DNA of 64,000 bases, taken from contig JAOUBJ010000015.1 in NCBI GenBank assembly GCA_029860345.1, positions 1 through 64,000 on the forward strand, read 5' to 3'. The position numbers and the translations under genes were made by a program. Within the stretch, counting starts at the first letter, position 1; the number at the start of each line of letters is the position of its first letter. The notes beneath the pieces were generated by a model. That model was not told the origin of the DNA. It saw only the letters and a program-made list of their open reading frames with translations, and ran no database searches. Origin of the DNA: Candidatus Zixiibacteriota bacterium (lineage in GTDB: Bacteria > Zixibacteria > MSB-5A5 > GN15 > FEB-12). Shown here in pieces: positions 18,534 through 27,402 of this stretch.

Positions 18534-20774
18534 ATGAAGGTTAAGCATACTTTAATGTTGTTCACGTGCATTCTGGCGGCCGGCGTGTGGGCCACTCCCC
18601 CGATAGATACCAGCCCCTTCTGGCAGTCCGGCGAGTTCAACGTCTACGGAACCGGCATGATCTGGGAGGATTGCAACAACGATGGTTATATCGACGCATT
18701 TTTCGGCAACGGTAACGATATAGTGTTGGCCCAAAACTCGATCTACCTGTCGAACTACGGCACCCTTCCCACCAGCGCCAGTTGGTATTCGTCAAACGCC
18801 GAGTATTCCGGTCACTGTGCCGTCGGCGATATCGACGATGATGGATACGTCGACTTTGCCGTAGCCAACTATCTCGGCTCCGGTGGATTCTCCACGGCCA
18901 ACTATTCCAACCTTTATATGAACACCGACGGCCTGCCGAACCCATCGCCTGACTGGTACAATGCCGATTCCATCTATACCTTTTCCTGCGCCATGGGCGA
19001 CCCCGATGGTGACGGCGACCTGGACCTGGCTTTTGCAACCGGTGACGCTTACACCAGCGTGTATACGCCGGAACGAATCTACTTCAACGTGGACGGCTCG
19101 CTTGAAACCATGCCGAGCTGGCAGACGGCCATCGTGGATGCAACCATGGATGTCACCTGGGGGGATGTCGACAACGATGGTGACCTGGACCTGGCTTTCG
19201 CCTACGACAACATAGGAGTGGCCGTTTTTTTCAACAATGCCGGCACCATGTCGACCGTTCCCGGTTGGCAGTCTTTTCAGGCCCAACCGGCCAATACTTT
19301 GATCTTCGGCGACGTCGACGGCAATGGCTGGCTGGATTTGGTCGTGGCCTTCAACAATCAGCTTGGAACCGGGGGGTACTTCCGGGTTTATTTCAATGAC
19401 GGCGTCGGTAACCTGAACGTCAATCCCGGCTGGGAGTCGGCCACAGCCGGTTATGGATCGGGCGTCTCGCTTTACGATTATGACAACGACGGTGACAACG
19501 ATCTGGCCGCCGGACGATGGTTCGATCCGGCTCGGATATATGAAAACACAGGCTCGACATTTACCACCACGCCGGTGTGGCGGGCCGATCCATCGACCGT
19601 GGTCGAAGAAATGGCTTGGGTGGATGTCGACGGTGACGGCGTGGAAGAGATAGTCGACACCTTCTACACCGCCGGGCGGAAACTTCTGTACACCCAACGT
19701 CAGCCGCTGTACAGCCTTGATTCTGTGGTGGTCGATGGTGTGCCTTTATCGCCCGAGGACTACTGTTACGATCTGGTCTCCGGATGGGTCTCTATGGCCT
19801 CGGCCCTCACAAGCTATGCGCACGTCTACTACAAGTACTCTTTCAAAAACGATTTGGCTATCTCGCACTGGGACACCTACAACATGGTCTTCGGCAACAC
19901 CAGCCGTCCGCTGGTAGACTTCTATGCCGACACGACCATCGGATGGGCGCCCTTCACCGTACAGTTCACCGACAGTTCGATAGGCGCCACCGAATGGCTC
20001 TACCATTTCGGGGACGGCGATAGTTCGACACTGAAAGACCCATTGCACACCTACTACGGTGGCCAAGCGCACGACGTCCGGCTGCGTACCATGTTGCCGG
20101 ATGGTTCGCACAATCATACCAGCCGCAAGATGATCGTGACCCTGGCCGACACCATTTTCATCTCCGATGGATTCATGCCGCCGGGCGGAACCATGACCGT
20201 GCCGGTCTACCTGCGCAACGCCCACCCGATGGATGAGCTGCAACTTCCAATCCGATACGATGGTGACGTTAGTCTGACTTATGACTCGTGGGACACCACC
20301 GACTGTCGTACCAATTACTTCGATTATGTCGAGTTGGTTCAATATGCGCCGTCATCCAAGAAGATCGCCTTTCAATTTAAGGCCGGGCGCAACGTGGGGA
20401 ATCCACCTTTGGCGCCGGGTTATGGTCCGATAATAAACCTGCACTTCAGTGTGGGCGCCGGGTCGGGCGCAAACGTGCTGGACACTGTCACTTTGGGTGG
20501 TCGCGAACTGGACCTGGATGCCGGCTATGCGATCTATCAACCGCGCGTGCAGACGGGGATATGGCAGAGTGGTCTGTGCGGCGATATCGACGGCAACGGC
20601 ACGGTGGGGGATATCGCCGACCTGGTCTATCTGGTCGACTATATGTTCTCAGGCGGGCCGCCTCCACCCAATGTCAATGCAGCCAATGTTGACGGCGACA
20701 ACGGAATCAATATCGCCGACCTCGTTTACCTGGTCGATTGGATGTTCAACCTCGGGCCGGGACCACTGTGCTGA
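18534..20774 (+). CDS. Secreted FG-GAP/VCBS repeat protein with PKD and cohesin-like domains and C-terminal dockerin
   Basis: 746 residues. Signal peptide about 1-20 (ending AAGVWA). Residues about 30-400 are calcium-binding FG-GAP/VCBS repeats that probably fold as a beta-propeller (repeated GDVDNDGDLDLAFA). A PKD-type domain follows (WAPFTVQFTDSS, then WLYHFGDGDSS). Residues about 540-660 resemble a cohesin-type beta-sandwich: PPGGTMTVPVYLRNAH, an inward-facing IRYDGDVSLTYDSWDTT strand pair, and ILHFSV-like ends. The cohesin call is tentative. The C-terminus carries a dockerin-like pair ([19 protein letters not shown] and [18 protein letters not shown]). Expected to be exported and surface-exposed; no enzyme motif. 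GGAGG lies ten bases before the ATG. Confidence 0.85.
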   Translation: MKVKHTLMLFTCILAAGVWATPPIDTSPFWQSGEFNVYGTGMIWEDCNNDGYIDAFFGNGNDIVLAQNSIYLSNYGTLPTSASWYSSNAEYSGHCAVGDIDDDGYVDFAVANYLGSGGFSTANYSNLYMNTDGLPNPSPDWYNADSIYTFSCAMGDPDGDGDLDLAFATGDAYTSVYTPERIYFNVDGSLETMPSWQTAIVDATMDVTWGDVDNDGDLDLAFAYDNIGVAVFFNNAGTMSTVPGWQSFQAQPANTLIFGDVDGNGWLDLVVAFNNQLGTGGYFRVYFNDGVGNLNVNPGWESATAGYGSGVSLYDYDNDGDNDLAAGRWFDPARIYENTGSTFTTTPVWRADPSTVVEEMAWVDVDGDGVEEIVDTFYTAGRKLLYTQRQPLYSLDSVVVDGVPLSPEDYCYDLVSGWVSMASALTSYAHVYYKYSFKNDLAISHWDTYNMVFGNTSRPLVDFYADTTIGWAPFTVQFTDSSIGATEWLYHFGDGDSSTLKDPLHTYYGGQAHDVRLRTMLPDGSHNHTSRKMIVTLADTIFISDGFMPPGGTMTVPVYLRNAHPMDELQLPIRYDGDVSLTYDSWDTTDCRTNYFDYVELVQYAPSSKKIAFQFKAGRNVGNPPLAPGYGPIINLHFSVGAGSGANVLDTVTLGGRELDLDAGYAIYQPRVQTGIWQSGLCGDIDGNGTVGDIADLVYLVDYMFSGGPPPPNVNAANVDGDNGINIADLVYLVDWMFNLGPGPLC

Positions 20775-20804
20775 GATTGCTCCGGGCTATTCGATAGATT
20801 TGGC

Positions 20805-20850
20805 AAAGAAAACGACCGTCTCCGCAACCGGAGAAGGTCGTTTCTTTAAT
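20805..20850. terminator. Bidirectional rho-independent terminator
   Basis: AAACGACC (20810-20817) pairs with GGTCGTTT (20836-20843), and an inner CTCCG/CGGAG stem extends it. A-rich and T-rich flanks make it work on both strands. It lies between the convergent FG-GAP gene and the small lipoprotein gene. Confidence 0.8.
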
Positions 20851-20880
20851 TCAACTTGGACCGCTTTGGCAGCTATCGAT

Positions 20881-21312
20881 CTACCGAGCGTAGGTGCTGG
20901 TGAAACCGTCGGCAGCAGTTTGTGAAAGAACCAGCGTGTCGGCGTCCAGCCGTCCAATGACATCCGCCGGAAGCATGTTATCGCTGTATCTCACCACCCA
21001 AACCGGCCCGGTACCGCCGGGAAGGGTTTCAAACGATCGAATGTACATCCCGGCCGATTCGATCTCACCATCGCGAGTGTACACATAGTTGCTGTCACTG
21101 TCAAAAACCAGTTGGCGAGTGAAATCCACGCTGTCGGCATAAATCGTAATGCCTGCAATCCCGCCATGAGACATAACCCAGGTCCAGGCGCCTACTTCGC
21201 CCAGGTCTACATCTACACCGGCCGGTGGCGTCCCGCGCGAGCAGGACAAGAAGGCACAGCTTAACACCAGCATTACTATCGCCAAAAAGCTTATCAGTCT
21301 AACTTTGGTCAT
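20881..21312 (-). CDS. Small exported (lipo)protein, paralogue of the next gene
   Basis: 143 residues. A hydrophobic leader (LISFLAIVMLVLSCAFLSC) is followed by Cys-Ser-Arg, as expected for a lipoprotein or secreted protein; the lipobox is not canonical. The mature domain (GAWTWVMSHGG..., DTLVLSQTAADGFTSTYAR) aligns over its whole length with the neighbour at 21390-21833, so the two are tandem paralogues. The conserved pattern (W-x-W near the start, D-[TS]-LVL-x8-Y near the end) suggests a lipocalin-like beta-barrel, but this is a guess and no function is known. Confidence 0.75.
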   Translation of the reverse strand: MTKVRLISFLAIVMLVLSCAFLSCSRGTPPAGVDVDLGEVGAWTWVMSHGGIAGITIYADSVDFTRQLVFDSDSNYVYTRDGEIESAGMYIRSFETLPGGTGPVWVVRYSDNMLPADVIGRLDADTLVLSQTAADGFTSTYAR

Positions 21313-21389
21313 ATCGTTTTCCTCTTCGGACTACTCCTTTACGAAGAATTTCAAACCTCTCATCGGTTGTTCCAATGCCCGGGCGCCGA

Positions 21390-21833
21390 TCATAACCGAA
21401 AGTAAATGTGGGTATAGCCGTTCACTTTCAGATCAGTCAGCACAAGCGAATCCCGCCCCGGAAACTCGATTATTTGCGGCACGTGGATATCATTGTCGTA
21501 GCGCAGCACCTTCACGCGCTCGGAGCCAACGTTCTCCCAGTCTATGCTGTATCCGGAAGTGTAGTCCGGCTCGATAAAATTCGCACCCTTCTGGACTTCG
21601 TAGAATTCTACCACTTCAAGATCGGTGAAATACAGAACGCGAAGGAACGACACCGAATCAACGTCCAATTCTTCATTATTCAGGCCACCTGACGAGTGTA
21701 GCCAGCCCCAGACACCTTGTTCGGCCGCAAATTCCGATTGGACCGGGGCGGCATCACGGGAACAACTCATGCCGATGACGGCAAGTGTTGCCATGACCAA
21801 CGCCAGAATAACCGCGGGCGCTGTTTTCTTCAT
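21390..21833 (-). CDS. Small exported (lipo)protein, tandem paralogue
   Basis: 147 residues starting at MKKTAPAVIL, chosen because GGAGG lies eight bases upstream (GGAGGTTGTGATAATG). Upstream in-frame codons would only add a non-hydrophobic extension. Leader LALVMATLAVIGMSC, then a domain homologous to the adjacent gene: GVWGWLHSSGGL matches GAWTWVMSHGGI, and DSLVLTDLKVNGYTHIYF matches DTLVLSQTAADGFTSTYA. The pair is probably co-transcribed (77 bases apart). Function unknown. Confidence 0.75.
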   Translation of the reverse strand: MKKTAPAVILALVMATLAVIGMSCSRDAAPVQSEFAAEQGVWGWLHSSGGLNNEELDVDSVSFLRVLYFTDLEVVEFYEVQKGANFIEPDYTSGYSIDWENVGSERVKVLRYDNDIHVPQIIEFPGRDSLVLTDLKVNGYTHIYFRL

Positions 21834-22172
21834 TATCACAACCTCCATATCACCAAATAAGTCGTTTCCTGTCTTGTCAATAGGCCGTTTAGCCTTTTGA
21901 TCGCGAGCAAATCTACGAAAACTGCAAACGTTTGTCATCGTTTTTTTTGTACGTTTATTATTTGCGAGGGGGGGGGTGATTCGACACACGATTCAAGTGG
22001 TGTTGGGCGACCTCGCCCGACACCGGCCATCCAACCCAGTGGCTGTCAGGCGTGTCAGATGACAGCACCCACACCGTAACGCACGTCACCTGTTGGTGCA
22101 GTGGCTTATTCAACAGTTTCTACCGTCGTGATATAATGTCGGGTTCAGTTGGCCGGTTCGATTGTGATCGTC
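21834..22172. other. Intergenic region with family A repeat
   Basis: Contains a run of ten G (about 21968-21977), then family A copy 3 at 22002-22076. Nothing else recognised; no gene supported. Confidence 0.5.
22002..22076 (+). repeat. Family A dispersed double-hairpin repeat, copy 3
   Basis: TGTTGGGCGACCTCGCCCGA followed by CACC, then GTGGCTGTCAGGCGTGTCAG and GACAGCACCC. The left hairpin is intact; the right palindrome has degenerated from TCAGGCGAGTCGCCTGA. Confidence 0.7.
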
Positions 22173-23087
22173 TTATTCGCCGGATGCGAAATGTCGATGG
22201 CGCGAGTTATTATGATGGAAGGGGTCGCCTGCCGGCAGATCCCACCAGACATCGTCGGGATCGGCCCGGCGAATCATTCCGACCATCAGCGGGTTGATCC
22301 CCTGGTGGCAGCGCAGGAGAACCTCGTCATAGTCGAGCCCGATGATTTCCCACTTTCCGGAACCGGTCGACATGACATAGCGACATGGCTTGACCACGCC
22401 GGTGCATAGCGACTGAGCGCCGGAGAATACTTCGTGACCCTCGCGCAACGACAGCGAGTAACGCTGGTTGCCTCGGGTAGGGCGACACTGAAAAACATAG
22501 TACGGCTGCATACCGGCTTTGGCGGCGGCATACCAGATATCGGCCAACAAGTGCGGGTCGTCATTGATGTCTTTGAGCAGGGGAGTCTGAACGTAGAAAG
22601 TATAATCAGGGAAGTCCTTTACGACATCGGCCAGCTCTTTGCGAATCTCCTCCGGTCTGACCACATGCGCCACAACGTATACTTTCTTGCCGTCGAATCG
22701 CGGAAGGCTCCGGCGGTAGCGCACAGGATCGTGCACAATGGCTCGCGACCCTATGCGCACGTCGTGCAGATGTGTCATTCCAGCCATGCCGGCCAGCAAT
22801 TCGTCCAGCAATTGAGGTTTGGCCAGAAGGGCATCGCCGCCACTCATCAGTACACTGCGTACCTCAGTCTGTTTGCGAAGGTACTCAAGCGCCTGTTTGG
22901 GATCGACTGCGACATCGTTTTCGAGCGCCTCGCCCTCAAACAGCCGCTTGCGAAAACACCAGTCGCAGATCGAGTGGCAGTCTTCAGCGACAAAAAGCAG
23001 TACCGTCTCGCGATACTTGTGTTGCAGGCCGGGGATACGGAAGTTCTTATTCTCGTTCGACGGATCGTATTTGTATAACTCACTCAA
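22173..23087 (-). CDS. KamA-like radical SAM protein (short lysine 2,3-aminomutase homologue)
   Basis: 304 residues. The radical SAM cysteines are C37, C41 and C44 (DCHSICDWCFRKRLF), the arrangement seen in the KamA/EpmB/YodO group. Further family features are the glycine motif VLMSGGDALL and IGSRAIVHDPVR (KamA: IGTRxPVVxPxR). True lysine 2,3-aminomutases are about 410-440 residues and bind PLP through a Lys near the C-terminus; this protein is much shorter and no such Lys motif is obvious. It may act on another substrate or lack PLP. The TTG start at 23087 has an ideal AAAGGAGG six bases upstream. It appears monocistronic. Confidence 0.85.
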   Translation of the reverse strand: MSELYKYDPSNENKNFRIPGLQHKYRETVLLFVAEDCHSICDWCFRKRLFEGEALENDVAVDPKQALEYLRKQTEVRSVLMSGGDALLAKPQLLDELLAGMAGMTHLHDVRIGSRAIVHDPVRYRRSLPRFDGKKVYVVAHVVRPEEIRKELADVVKDFPDYTFYVQTPLLKDINDDPHLLADIWYAAAKAGMQPYYVFQCRPTRGNQRYSLSLREGHEVFSGAQSLCTGVVKPCRYVMSTGSGKWEIIGLDYDEVLLRCHQGINPLMVGMIRRADPDDVWWDLPAGDPFHHNNSRHRHFASGE

Positions 23088-24013
23088 GGCAAGCCTCCTT
23101 TATTTGCAGTCCGCAACAGTCAGTGGCCTCGAATCCGTTCGTATAGGCCGCGTCACCTCTTCGTCCGGTTGACCGTAGTCCTAACCCTCCCCTAGAGTTA
23201 TTACGGCATAAGCTGTGAGCAGGCGCCGCTTAAGGCGCCTGACGCCCGGTTGCGGACTTATTGTCACCTATATTTTAGCGCACATAGCTGATTCTGTCAA
23301 GCTCTGGGACCAACTATTCTACTATCCAATACGCCGGATATTCACTCATAGTTTCGATTGGCACTTGAGTTTGGTTTCGCTACCCCATGACTTGCAAGTA
23401 CTTAACGAGCGTCGACAGGGGCGCGAGATCGGTTTGAGTCAAATAGAAAAAGTTTGTGCCATTGATTGGTTTTAGTGGCCGCGCCGGGCCTCCGCTTGTG
23501 TGATGACTCGGTTTTCTGTTGGTTTTCGGCTGATCGCTTCCAACCGGGACGGCTTGCCTGGGCCGGCTCAAGCAGAGCACCACGGGATGCCGAACGGATT
23601 GCTTCAAGAAGAGATAGTGGCGAACCAACTGCCCCCGTGAACTTCGAGAACGGTTCGAAACCGTGCCCATTGAGTGCCTGCCAGGAATCATGACATGGAT
23701 CACAATTTCTATCAAGAAAGCAACGACCAGCCCTCAGCTTGACACGAGTTTAGGTGGGCGGTGTAGTTGAATCCGTCCAAGAAACCTGATTCCGGATGTC
23801 TGGTAAGTCTGGCAGGTCACTGGTCATGAGCACCTTGACCGGTCCCGAAACCTTGCAATGTTGCAACTGTCATAACATAGGTCATCTGGTGCACGTTTGT
23901 CAAGCGAAAAACGGGCAAGAATCCCTTTGATAGGCTTAGCGACGGGTGTACATTATTAGTGTCTCAAGTGTTTCAGAGCCTTCACCGTCATCAAAACCAT
24001 GACGGAGGATAAT
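23088..24013. other. Long region (926 bases) without a recognisable gene
   Basis: A strong hairpin, CAGGCGCC with GGCGCCTG and a 6-base loop, lies at about 23220-23241, without a T run. Short open frames exist on both strands (for example minus 23380-23715) but have no plausible ribosome binding site, no recognisable motif and composition like intergenic DNA. The last 100 bases should hold the promoter of the N-terminal-dockerin gene. This could be decayed coding DNA. Confidence 0.4.
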
Positions 24014-24841
24014 GTGAAAAGAAGTGCTGCCATTATCACACTCGGCTTAATGCTGTTGTTGTGCGCCGTTGGTTCTCTACACGCCGAACGCTGTTGCCAT
24101 GGGATGCGCGGCAACATCGACTGGAGCCCAACTGACGATCCCGATATTGCTGATCTGGTCTATCTGGTCGATTACATGTTCACCGGCGGACTGCCACCGG
24201 CCTGTTTTGCAGAAGCCGACGTGAACTGGGATGGGGCTATCGATATCGCCGACCTGGTCTATCTCGTAGATTACATGTTTAGCGGCGGGCCACCGCCGGA
24301 GTTCTGCGTTCAGGGCGGCCTTGAGGACATCATCCTGCCTCTTACTGTGGGCAACTACTGGACCACAAGTGTGATCGAGTACAACGAGTCCGGCCAGACT
24401 ACCGCCGAGTATGAAGCAACAGCTACAGTCATCCGGGATACGACAATTGATGATTGGGTATGGCACTTCATGGCCAGTGATACCGGCGTGACCGACACTG
24501 CGCTGTGGACCAACAAAGAAGACGGGGCGTGGATGTGGACCGATTCAACCGGCCAACCCCAGGCGCTGATGATGAAGTACCCGGCCTCGGCGGGGGAGAG
24601 CTACCCGATCTATGCCGTTACCGTCACCGTTGAGTCGATCAGTGAAGTGATCACCGTTGAAGCCGGGACCTTTGTGTGCAACCTCTATCGTGCCCACATC
24701 CCTGTCTTTGGCACGGTGGGCAAGATATGGGCATGTCCCAACATAGGGGTGGTTCGAGCCGAGGAATACGGTTTGACTTTGTTCGGCACCTATCTCTCGC
24801 GCGAAGTCGAACTTCTGGATTTTGCTGTTGTCGTACAGTAA
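24014..24841 (+). CDS. Secreted protein with an N-terminal dockerin-like pair
   Basis: 275 residues. A signal peptide (about 1-25, LGLMLLLCAVGSLHA) is followed immediately by a dockerin-like pair (about 27-100: RGNIDWS..., [38 protein letters not shown]). Residues about 105-275 form a beta-rich domain of unknown function that begins LPLTVGNYWTTSVIEY. That segment resembles exported domains tagged in many FCB genomes by a 'P-l-x-x-G-N-x-W' opening. In the other proteins here the dockerin is C-terminal. I chose the GTG at 24014 because GGAGG lies five bases upstream; the ATG at 23999 precedes that site. Confidence 0.8.
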   Translation: MKRSAAIITLGLMLLLCAVGSLHAERCCHGMRGNIDWSPTDDPDIADLVYLVDYMFTGGLPPACFAEADVNWDGAIDIADLVYLVDYMFSGGPPPEFCVQGGLEDIILPLTVGNYWTTSVIEYNESGQTTAEYEATATVIRDTTIDDWVWHFMASDTGVTDTALWTNKEDGAWMWTDSTGQPQALMMKYPASAGESYPIYAVTVTVESISEVITVEAGTFVCNLYRAHIPVFGTVGKIWACPNIGVVRAEEYGLTLFGTYLSREVELLDFAVVVQ

Positions 24842-24947
24842 TAAAACATCGTCCTTTGCAATTAACGAATGTGCTCAGTTTAACTCAAATCATGGACCGC
24901 TGTAAAGGCTAGTCGCCTCGGGGGTCCGCAGCCGAGGAGGTAGAAAG

Positions 24948-26414
24948 ATGCCGGGAGAATTCTACAAGCCCAGTTTGCACAGATCGAGTCAGTCGCTTGA
25001 TGACTCGGTGCCGATTGTAGCCAACGTCAGGACGGCTTTCAAGGCCATGTATGAGACGGCGGATTTCCTGTCGGCGCGGGACGGTGGAAAGATACCAGGC
25101 AACCGTTACACCTCTGCTGCATACTCGTCGATTATCCACAACCATCTTCAGGGTTTGGCGCGTTTGCCGAACCGCAACTACATGGTAATATCGGGGGGTG
25201 ATCAGCACCGTAAACTCGGATCGCTGTTCGTGGTCAGGATGGCCTCGCGGCCGACCGACTCAGCTTGGCGTTCCAACGTCATAATCGAAGGTAAGCCGCC
25301 GCAGGATGACAAAATCGTAACCGTTCTCTGCCCCAACGATAAGAAACTTGGTCTCAACGACGAACTCTGGCACATAGGGGGATTGAGCACCTGTGGTGAT
25401 GTACTGGCGGCGCCGGCCGAGTCGTTCGATGGCAAATCGGCTGTCATCTTCTACAATTTACAAAACCCTGAACAGCCAAAACTATTCGGCCCAAAAGTCA
25501 GAATCAACAGACCCACCTCCAGAGCGGGCGCCGTGGCCTTGACCACTCTTCCCGGCGGCTACAAGCTGGCTGCCGTGCTGGGCTTGCACAACGATGATAA
25601 CAGGAGATACATAGATTTATATCTGTCCAAAGTAGCCGGCTGGTCGGAAGGATTCAAGCTCGTTGATTCGTTTTGCACACACGATAAGTTTGACGACTGG
25701 CAGAACATGAACTTCATACAAGAAAGCGGTGGCAAGCTCTATCTTGCCGCGACCCGGAACACCAGAATTCTGCCGGGAACGTTCGGAAAAGACATGGCCC
25801 ACCTGTACGAAGTAAAACTGCGTCCAGGGAATCTCAACCGTATCAGGCCGGACAACTGTTCTTTTGATACGGTGAACGAGGTTCATACCCGGCAGTTTAT
25901 AAATAAGCTCATCCGTAAGACAAAAAAACGTTACAGTCATTACCAATCCAACATGGCCGCCGGAGCCGGGGTCTATCTTCATCCCAGCGGATCGCTTTTC
26001 ATTTATTCATGCTTCCATTGGCGCTATCGCAATCGAATCGCCTTCGCCGAGTATCGCCCCGATCCAAAAACCTTCACCCCTGATGTTATCGACTCGCTCG
26101 ATGATGCCTGGGTCGACATGTTCTACCACGATACATACAAAGGACGGCGACTGGGTCTGGTCGGGCGGTCGGATGCTAAGATTGCAGATTTCAGCAAACT
26201 GGCCGTTCAGGGTTTGTCGTTTGGGAAAAACCTGTCCTCGGTGCGCTATCAGATTCCAAAGGGTTGGAAGCTCAGGCTGTATCGCCACAAAAACTTCCGA
26301 ACCAAAAATGATCACTATGATCTGATCGGTAACGGTCGCCTTAAGACGGAGCGTGACTTGAACAAGGTTAAGTTCGGCGATAAGACCTACTCGTGCGAGT
26401 ATCTTGAGGCGTAG
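24948..26414 (+). CDS. Hypothetical protein with possible beta/gamma-crystallin-like C-terminus
   Basis: 488 residues, no signal peptide. Strong GAGGAGG ribosome binding site. Residues about 60-400 contain recurring strand-loop patterns (MVISGGDQHRKLGSLFVVRM, YKLAAVLGLHNDDNRRYIDL, KLYLAATRNTRI, GSLFIYSCFHWRY) consistent with a beta-propeller. The last 60 residues (RYQIPKGWKLRLYRHKNF, then DLNKVKFGDKTYSCEY) resemble beta/gamma-crystallin Greek-key domains, which bind calcium in some bacterial proteins. No catalytic signature is visible and the function is unknown. Confidence 0.7.
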   Translation: MPGEFYKPSLHRSSQSLDDSVPIVANVRTAFKAMYETADFLSARDGGKIPGNRYTSAAYSSIIHNHLQGLARLPNRNYMVISGGDQHRKLGSLFVVRMASRPTDSAWRSNVIIEGKPPQDDKIVTVLCPNDKKLGLNDELWHIGGLSTCGDVLAAPAESFDGKSAVIFYNLQNPEQPKLFGPKVRINRPTSRAGAVALTTLPGGYKLAAVLGLHNDDNRRYIDLYLSKVAGWSEGFKLVDSFCTHDKFDDWQNMNFIQESGGKLYLAATRNTRILPGTFGKDMAHLYEVKLRPGNLNRIRPDNCSFDTVNEVHTRQFINKLIRKTKKRYSHYQSNMAAGAGVYLHPSGSLFIYSCFHWRYRNRIAFAEYRPDPKTFTPDVIDSLDDAWVDMFYHDTYKGRRLGLVGRSDAKIADFSKLAVQGLSFGKNLSSVRYQIPKGWKLRLYRHKNFRTKNDHYDLIGNGRLKTERDLNKVKFGDKTYSCEYLEA

Positions 26415-26570
26415 ATTGGGTTCTCAGTACAAGGGTAGGTCAGGACCCTAGCGGTCATGGCACTTGGGTTCGGCAAACGCCCTCCCATAAACGGGTCCGG
26501 TGGTCTGCCCTTGACACCATGGCGCGCGAGGGTGTGTTCCACGCACGAGTTCACTTGGCGCCTCCGGCGA

Positions 26571-26981
26571 CTACAGCTTCTCGACCCGGAAGTTGACTGT
26601 ACCGCTGAAGTTGACCAGCGACACTCTTACAGCCCAGTTACCTGCAACGCCGACGCTGCTTTGTTCGTTGGCGCTGGCCACCAAACCGTTTGAGTATACC
26701 TGCATGTCATCGGCATCAAGAAGTACCACTGATGCCATCCCCTCGGCGGTAACGGTTGAATGATCGATAGTGGCCTGCGCTCCGGTATTCGACCACTCGT
26801 AGGTCAAGGTAGCACTGACGTTGTCGGCGTCGGTGATCTGAAACTGAAAGGCGTCGGCCTCATTCACCACTTCGGGTTCAAAGGCAGAAATCGGGTTTGG
26901 GTTGCTGCCGGAGCAACCTGCCAATATCGGCAGGATCAAAAGCAGGGGCAGCCATCTGATTGCTGTTGTACGAAAGTTCAT
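26571..26981 (-). CDS. Small lipoprotein
   Basis: 136 residues. Signal peptide II with a good lipobox (ILPILAGC, acylated Cys23), then a serine/asparagine linker and an Ig-like beta domain (DNVSATLTYEWSNTGAQATI, ending SGTVNFRVEKL). Probably anchored in the outer membrane. GAGGTG lies about seven bases before the ATG. Function unknown. Confidence 0.75.
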   Translation of the reverse strand: MNFRTTAIRWLPLLLILPILAGCSGSNPNPISAFEPEVVNEADAFQFQITDADNVSATLTYEWSNTGAQATIDHSTVTAEGMASVVLLDADDMQVYSNGLVASANEQSSVGVAGNWAVRVSLVNFSGTVNFRVEKL

Positions 26982-27402
26982 AAGAGCACCTCACAGCAGT
27001 GAATCTTGTCGGCGATCAAACCAAACGTATATAGAGTGACTCCACGTTGCGTATGTGGATGATATCGGTTTCTGGGAACTGCTTCTTTAGCTTTATGTCG
27101 GGATACTGCAAAGAGCAGACAATTACACGCCGCTCGGAAGCACACCGATGTTCTTCGACGTCTCCACAGGGTCCTTCACACCGCGGGCCGGTCAAACACA
27201 AACGGAGCCTGATTTACCCACAAAGTTGGCTTGCTGTACGTATACCATTTGGATATCCTATGAGGAGATCATAGATTTAATGGGTCAGCGAGCTCTAATA
27301 TCGCGATGTGGCCGGAGAGGATTACTGCGAGGACTATCGCGGTTGGGCGACTAACAGGGTCTAAACAGGATTGAAAGCTGTGTTCATTCAAAGGAGGATC
27401 GC
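26982..27402. other. Divergent intergenic region with a possible gene remnant
   Basis: Upstream DNA for the lipoprotein (minus) and the VCBS/dockerin gene (plus). On the minus strand 27016-27201 an open frame ends RRVIVCSLQYPDIKLKKQF followed by PETDIIHIRNVESLYIRLV. This looks more protein-like than random DNA but has no ribosome binding site and may be a fragment of a decayed gene. Nothing else is recognised. Confidence 0.35.

Noticed and set aside
22434-23078. Plus-strand open frame opposite the KamA-like gene
   Set aside because: The minus strand has the radical SAM cysteines and an ideal ribosome binding site; the plus frame is its shadow.
23380-23715. Open frame in the 926-base gap, considered as a transposase remnant
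   Set aside because: No DDE or other transposase motif, no terminal inverted repeats and no target duplication could be seen.
27016-27201. Minus-strand small open frame ending in HIRNVESLYIRLV
   Set aside because: Looks somewhat protein-like but lacks a ribosome binding site and start context; kept only as a possible remnant in the intergenic note.
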